Assembly: GCA_025602915.1 (NCBI GenBank)
Contig: JAHLJZ010000087.1
Span: 1-64,000, forward strand
Reading direction: 5' to 3'
DNA length: 64,000 nt
Source: Paraphysoderma sedebokerense
Taxonomy: Eukaryota > Blastocladiomycota > Physodermatomycetes > Physodermatales > Physodermataceae
This document shows positions 58,844-64,000 of this stretch, piece after piece. How positions within the stretch are numbered: the first letter of the stretch is position 1; the number at the start of each line of letters is the position of its first letter. The notes below the pieces were generated by a model, which saw only the letters and a program-made list of their open reading frames with translations, searched no databases and was not told the origin of the DNA. The position numbers and the translations under genes were made by a program.

Positions 58844-60224
58844 TCAAGAAAGTAACAGGATCAAAACGAAAACAACATACATTTCACCAACTTCACTCAT
58901 TGATTCGACTTCATGCACTCCTTTCTCGTTTAAACCTGACTTTATACGTCTATATTGATTTATATCCAATTTACACGATCCCTCAGACGCCGAGACCATT
59001 TGAACCGGAATTTCCAGACTCGAAGTATCGCGAACAGTGATTGCCTGCCATCGCAAGGCCTACACGTACGACATAAGAACGAAATAGGAATTCAGCTTTA
59101 ATAAAAACAACTATTGAATAGAAGAAATGAAATAATAGAGACTTTTAATCGTGAGATATACTCTGTTATGTCTTCATCTAATCCTTCGACAACTAGGATA
59201 CCAGGATACCCCGGTTTACAAACGCCTCTTAAATCCAGTTCTGAAGCCCATGTCACTATATTCTTTCGTTTCGTCAGGGATAGAAGATGATGAAACCAAA
59301 GTAGTGCGCAGGTCAATTTTTTTTGAGGTTGTGACGGGCCGGACGTGGTGGAAGAAAGGTCGGGATGGTTTGGGGATTGAAGTGTAGAGGAAGGTGAATA
59401 CAGGGAATTGGAAGAGGGGGTGGAAAGTTGAGATAGTGATGTGGCAAGGTATTCTTTGGTAGTTGTAATGATAGTCAAAAGACAATCCTCGTCTGTAGTG
59501 ATTTAAAATATTAAATTGAATTCAGAGTTAGTTTTGCAGATCCATGATTCCTACAGAGCGACGTTTCCAAGCGCACATCATTGAACCTGTTTATATTCAC
59601 AAAGAAAAGTATAATTGAAAACGTACTTTGTAACTCTTGATGGATAATATTTTGAATCTCAGTTTCGGTTGCCCTATGTATCGATCGATCCAGATCCGGA
59701 CAGGAGAGATAGATTTTCGGACTACCCGATGGATAATTTGGCGGTAACTCAAAACAAATGTAACAAGACTCTAAATTAATTTGAAATTAAAGGAAAAAAA
59801 CGGTTTCAGTATGTTAAGGCTCATAGTTGAGACATTTGGATAATGAAAGTCAGATCATGATCATGATAGAATTAAAGAGTTTAAACCTGGTATCCGTGAT
59901 TCCTCGTCCGCTATTTTTATCCTGAATTTAAACGTCCTCTGCATTTGTTCGCCAGAATTCAATGCCGTCGGATCAGATGAATATAAGTCTATCAAATTCT
60001 AGCAACATAATTAAGTCTTTAAAGTCATTGTCCAGGAATATGGAGGAAGGGTCCATGAATGTTACTTTGACATCTTCACTGTCGGAACCAGTCCATTCGA
60101 ATTCGTCGGCGAACATGCTGGTTAGTAATAATAATTCTGAGAGACACCTTTCCATCGTAATATATGATTTAGATGTCGAAGAATAATCTGTGTTTGTCAA
60201 TGATTGCCATGTGCGGCATGTCAA
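58844..60224 (-). CDS. RWDD2-like RWD + DUF1115 protein
   Basis: RWDD2 proteins combine an RWD domain with a C-terminal DUF1115; function is poorly defined. The N-terminal exon carries CLSELLLLTSMFADEFEW, the start of an RWD domain. A short exon (RTFKFRIKIADEESRIP) and the block FELPPNYPSGSPKIYLSC continue it (PNYPxxxP signature), then SIHRATETEIQNIIHQEL. The DUF1115 part has CALLWFHHLLSLTKRKNIV, WASELDLRGVCKPGYPGIL and VVEGLDEDITEYI. The last exon starts ALRWQAITVRD and ends at 58844 through KSGLNEKGVHEVESM. Exact borders of the first two introns were not fixed; Met at 60224 or 60155 may start translation. Confidence 0.78.
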
Positions 60225-60438
60225 ATGTGTGGTTTGTAAGACCTTTCAATTTGACGTTGGGCGCCATTTTTAGATATTCGACATTTTTCATAACAACGAA
60301 TTAACTTCAACTGATACGATCTCTCTGCATTTATTATGAATTCAAATCACTATGGCCATGCAACTTGTCGGTTAAAATCACATCAAGCTATATACACTAT
60401 ACGAGCCCTTCATCAAATATTGGGCTCGGAGTCAAGGT

Positions 60439-61298
60439 CTATCCTCTGAAATACTTCACTTTTTGACGTTTCTCTTTCTTTTTACCAACATCCTGAGCAG
60501 CAGAAGGCACTGCACCCGAACCAGCAAATTGACCTCTTAAGAAGGAAAATACTGTGCCGCCGAGTTTCACAGAAGCGTACGCGGGTATCTATATTAAAAG
60601 GATAGGTTGATCAGTCAATTCTTCATTGTTTGTATAAACATCAGAGAAAAACAATGGAGAGTATTTACGTACAATTAGGTATAGATACCACATTTTGTCG
60701 GAAAACATCGACGTAAGCTGGACAAACCAGGTAATGTACAAGATATCGAGGATGTACCTATTTGATTAAAGCATCCATGAATCAAGCGATTAGATTAGAA
60801 CTCCGTCATCCATTTCCTTTCTGCATCTTGCCCCATATCTGAAGAAGGAAAAAAGAGTAAAAATGTGATTTACATACTGATGCAGTCCTGGTCCTTTCAA
60901 ATCAACGCCAACACTGAGCAATTCATTGGTACTGGGATTCACTCTGCCGGCACTCATATTCTGCAACATTCTAAACAACCACAGCGATATCACCGTGGAG
61001 ATACCATAATATGTTGCATCAGATCTTGTGAAATTCGAATAGTTTAGAATAATTCGATATAGGATGTAGATTGTATGTACGGCAATATAAGCTTTGACTA
61101 GGAAAGCGACGAAGGTTTTGTTCGATGCATGGATTTTTTTGCTCGATGTGTTTGCCTATAAACGCCAGATTACTCTTAAGTACAATCAATTATACTTAAT
61201 AAAGGAATAAATTGAAATGACTGCACCATCTTGTCTTGACCCTTTAATCTTCCCGTCATTCCAAGTCCCCGTAGTTGGACCCACGTCGGTGTTTCCAT
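60439..61298 (-). CDS. SND2: SND2/TMEM208 ER-targeting membrane protein
   Basis: Component of the SRP-independent (SND) route for targeting membrane proteins to the ER. Four exons keep phase: 61227-61298, 60878-61155, 60673-60757 and 60439-60588, giving 194 aa. Features: a basic N-terminus (GRLKGQDKMANTSSKKIHAS), two hydrophobic hairpins (FVKAYIAVHTIYILYRIIL and YYGISTVISLWLFRML), the family motif GVDLKGPGLHQYILDILYIT, WFVQLTSMFSDKMWYLYLI, and a Lys-rich C-terminus (GKKKEKRQKVKYFRG). Length agrees with human TMEM208 (173 aa) and yeast Snd2 (197 aa). The phase at the second junction is fixed by the conserved Q-Y-I-L-D sequence. Confident. Confidence 0.93.
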
Positions 61299-61940
61299 GA
61301 CAATCAGTCATCAGATGGTAAACAAACAATTTTCTGCAGGCTATAAATACCTACCATTTTTTTCTACTGGTTTCTTTAGAAGTTAATGTTTCGTGTTTAA
61401 ATCTAACCGAAAACTATCCAAAATCAATGTGTTCTTTATGTGTGCCACCGTTTTTCGTAAGATCGTGGTGGGACATTTCCAAGCACAAGAGATTGAAATG
61501 CTGTATCTATCTGAATTCCGTTGTCGTTTCAATGGCAATGGAATATTTGGGTCAGCCATATCACTCAAAAATATTCATCTTGCTCTTTTCTTTGCTTTGT
61601 TGTCTCGGTGAATCGCTTCAGTTGACAGGAGTCGTTGAAGTTAGCAATACAAAGGTCGATTTTTCCAATAAATGAATGTTTTTATTTGATTATTTACATT
61701 GACAGATGAGTTACGGATTCAAGGATGAATTACAATAAGAGTGCAGACAATATAAAAGCAATAAAATCAGATAAAGGCGATTCCCCAACAACAATTAGAA
61801 CCGACATTTTCGTTATGTACACACAACAGCAAAGCCACCAAGACTGCATGTCGCAGTCATTCACTGGGTTCCAACTCCTGTTTCCTCCTCCATTAATTTT
61901 ATCCGATCCATCCATTATATCCGCTGTGTTGCGAAGTTGT
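61299..61940. other. Intergenic region
   Basis: About 640 bp. A plus-strand ATG frame at 61427-61675 includes a hydrophobic run (KIFILLFSLLCCLGES) but lacks further support and is not called. Confidence 0.4.
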
Positions 61941-62880
61941 CTAAAGGTTATATTTAGGATCGTAGCAGTCAGCAAATCCCACCAAGTTTACGCAACTAGC
62001 TGGCGCCGAGTTAAGGCTCGACGACGACATAGGTGGATAGCTCATTGGACGACGACAATAAGATGGTATAGGCATATATCTTCCATGATCAGGTTCATAA
62101 CGCATAGTAGGCGGATCATCAAGTCTCGGTGATGAATTGGTATAGGTGATTGTCGGCACTGTCAACTCGGATTCCATGTTTGCATCTCCATCATCTAATT
62201 GCATTTCGACGACGGGAGGTATTTGAGAACTTTTTGGAAAAGACAGATGCTCTGGGTGAGGAGATTGAGGTAATGAAGGGACCGGAGTCGGAAAGCTCGA
62301 CGACGGGTTTAATTGAGAATCCATATCGAGGAATGTGACTTGCTTTTTATCATGCAACCAACCTCCTTGATGCCTCTTTTCATTCGGACACTAACAGAGG
62401 AATCGATAGCAATGCAAATATATCCGACGAAGATATTTAAAAACCAGTTTATGTCAGATTCTAAGTTGAGCGCTCAAAGTCGATAATAAACACCATTCGA
62501 GCAACTTACATCTATGTCTTCATCTTCGTCTCTGTTTTTTCTTTTATTTGCGGAAACCATAAAAGGTGCGCATCCAGATGCTTCAAAGTGACCTGAGGAT
62601 AATGTAGTCAGCATCCGCAAGACAAATCCGAGGTGATATGAGGGGAGCAATGAACAAGCAGTGGAACGAGTTCAAATCTGTTGACGACTTGTGTGAACCA
62701 TACATGCGATACATGCATGTGTTTTTCCCACATATCGCAGCATTCCCATCTACCACATTTGAAATCCACAGATCTATAACTACTACCAGAACAATACTAG
62801 TACAAGTCATGTAGAGGGGACTACATACCGACGGCTTGATAGTGGTAGCAGTTGCTGGAGATGAATGTGTGGACGGGCAT
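61941..62880 (-). CDS. Hypothetical protein, 194 aa, three exons
   Basis: Exons 62829-62880, 62510-62592 and 61941-62390 keep phase. Product begins MPVHTFISSNCYHYQAVGHF, has a basic patch followed by acid residues (NKRKNRDEDEDIDCPNEKRH), then a short conserved-looking WLHDKKQVTFLDMD and a Pro/Ser-rich tail rich in PxxP, ending CYDPKYNL. Possibly nuclear by the KRKNR cluster. Not recognised. Its promoter holds TCACGTGA at 63106-63113. Confidence 0.6.
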
Positions 62881-63244
62881 GTTCAGCGAGGATAAGAATC
62901 AAAGATCAGTGAAAAATGTAGCAAACTATGGACTGTGAGTTGTGGCAGGGAATCGCTTTAAGATGGAATTATAGAATTTTTATGGTGCAAAAGAGAGGGA
63001 GGGAATTTCTCTTCCGATTCGGCCCTGTGGCGTACTGTTCGCGTGGCTCCTCCAATGAACGCCTGTTCTCCATTCACAGACGCGTTTTTTTTTCCTCCTC
63101 CCGTGTCACGTGATTTCAATTGGCGAGGGAACCCATGTCGTCACTGCTACACAGCGAGTTTGCGTTCTACAGGGGAGCCAAGCATGCCAGTGTTCTTTAT
63201 TGTATGCAACAAACAAACTAGAATAATACATGCAACAAAAATGT
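62881..63244. promoter_or_regulatory. Intergenic with E-box and oligo-T tract
   Basis: 364 bp between two minus-strand genes. Contains a T-run followed by CCTCCTCCCGTGTCACGTGA (E-box at 63107-63112) about 230 bp upstream of the 62880 start codon. Confidence 0.5.
63107..63112. promoter_or_regulatory. E-box CACGTG
   Basis: TCACGTGA palindrome in the presumed promoter of the unknown gene at 61941-62880. Confidence 0.45.
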
Positions 63245-64000
63245 CTATGTACCTCCACCCATCAGCATCTGTGCTTGCGCTTTCTGTGTATCCGGAATGG
63301 TCCCCACGCAAAACAGAAAAGAACGACATGTTAGATCACCTTGAACGGAAGACCTCATAACATGAGGGTGACGAAACATACCAATTGCAAGACTTGTGCC
63401 CTTTGATCGGGCGGTAGCATTTCGATTTGTTGCGGCGTCAGATTAATAACTTGCAACAAAAGATTCTTTTGCTGTTCTTGGAGCACATCTGATAGTTGGT
63501 AATTCATGCATCAAAATACGATACAAATTTAATGATTAGATATCATCTATGAAACATAAAAAGAGAATAGGGAAATTGAAGATGACGCACTCATTGCAGC
63601 CGGATTTGGCATTCCCATTCCCATTCCTGCCATCATGGCCGCTTGTTGCTGCTGCTGCTGTAAGAACGGATTCATAGCTTGAGATCCAGCCATATTTTGC
63701 ATCATTGCCATGCCAGCATCAAACGGCATAGCCGGCGGTTGAGGCATCTGTGGTATTTGCGGAACTTGAGGTACGGGTGGTTTAGGTGGAATTTGGGATT
63801 GCGCTTGTGATGTCAGGATTCGCTAATAAGATAGAAGCGAATAATAGTGGTTAACCTTAGATTGTCGGGAAAAGGGGACGAGCGAAAAATATATCCACCT
63901 GCAGGACTGTGGGTGCAACTAGATTCAACATTAACATGGCTTGAAAGAATGCGTAGGCTAATTGTGGGTTCTGCACCATCAACAACCTAGCTTGATCGGG
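63245..64000 (-). CDS. RNA15: CSTF64/RNA15 cleavage stimulation factor, C-terminal part
   Basis: Subunit of the mRNA 3'-end cleavage complex that binds the GU-rich or A-rich element. The window edge cuts it: the N-terminal RRM lies beyond 64000. Exons seen: 63899-64000 (partial), 63591-63822, 63382-63488 and 63245-63283, all phase-consistent. The hinge region shows PDQARLLMVQNPQLAYAFFQ and LNLVAPTVLQRIL, which binds CstF77 or symplekin. A Pro/Met/Gln-rich linker with a Q7 run follows. The C-terminal three-helix domain reads VLQEQQKNLLLQVINLTPQQ then IEMLPPDQRAQVLQLKAQAQ, which contacts Pcf11. Ends MLMGGGT. Confident. Confidence 0.93.

Noticed and set aside
61427-61675. 82-codon plus-strand frame with a hydrophobic run
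   Set aside because: A signal-peptide-like stretch alone, no downstream exon that keeps phase, and a competing frame of similar length over the same bases.
1-64000. tRNA, rRNA, CRISPR array or bacterial operon
   Set aside because: No tRNA box A/B pair in a cloverleaf context, no rRNA similarity, no regularly spaced repeats of CRISPR type; spliced genes throughout make this nuclear eukaryotic DNA.

Overview
The window looks like nuclear DNA of an early-diverging, intron-rich fungus. The fungal signature comes from genes such as an MTC6-like receptor, a giant Sec16, a PX-PB1 polarity scaffold, SND2/TMEM208, SVP26 and RNA15. Introns are mostly 50-120 nt with GTANGT-type donors and C/TAG acceptors, and there are many per gene: eight exons in RPL10 and twelve in the PP2A scaffold. 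Genes with an animal flavour (TEX261-like, RWDD2-like, a lipoxygenase-fold protein, a multi-repeat mannose-6-phosphate-receptor-homology protein) fit a chytrid or blastocladiomycete better than an ascomycete yeast. That placement is inference; no rRNA or mitochondrial sequence is present to test it.

Layout. 0-14 kb: an SVP26/TEX261 ER-export receptor (-) diverges from a bHLH factor (+). Then follow a GATA-like + PHD finger protein (-), a Bem1-like PX-PB1 protein without SH3 domains (-), an MTC6-like lectin-type membrane protein (-) and an unrecognised gene (+). 14.7-23.6 kb: one large gene for the COPII scaffold Sec16 (-, about 2756 aa, eight exons). 23.6-30 kb: a gene-poor interval with dispersed short repeats, a 29-bp inverted repeat pair about 2.3 kb apart and a few coding-looking scraps. 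30-37.5 kb: a meiotic ZIP4/SPO22/TEX11-family gene (-) and a beta-carbonic anhydrase with a long N-terminal extension (-). 38.9-49.7 kb: housekeeping genes RPL10/uL16, the PP2A A subunit, an intronless unknown, an MRL1-like sorting receptor (-), a 67-aa gene and mitochondrial coproporphyrinogen oxidase. 51.3-58.1 kb: a lipoxygenase-like membrane protein, a second compact beta-carbonic anhydrase and a classical protein tyrosine phosphatase. 58.8-64 kb: RWDD2-like, SND2/TMEM208, an unknown, and the 3' part of CSTF64/RNA15, all on the minus strand and running off the right edge.

Functional threads: secretory-pathway genes are well represented (SVP26, SEC16, MRL1-like, SND2). Two carbonic anhydrase paralogs lie 18 kb apart on opposite strands with matching intron positions. 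CACGTG E-boxes sit in three promoter regions, including two just upstream of the bHLH gene itself. No complete transposon, no tRNA, no rRNA and no CRISPR array was seen. Exon coordinates were built by hand from splice motifs and reading-frame phase, so they are good models, not transcript-verified ones.
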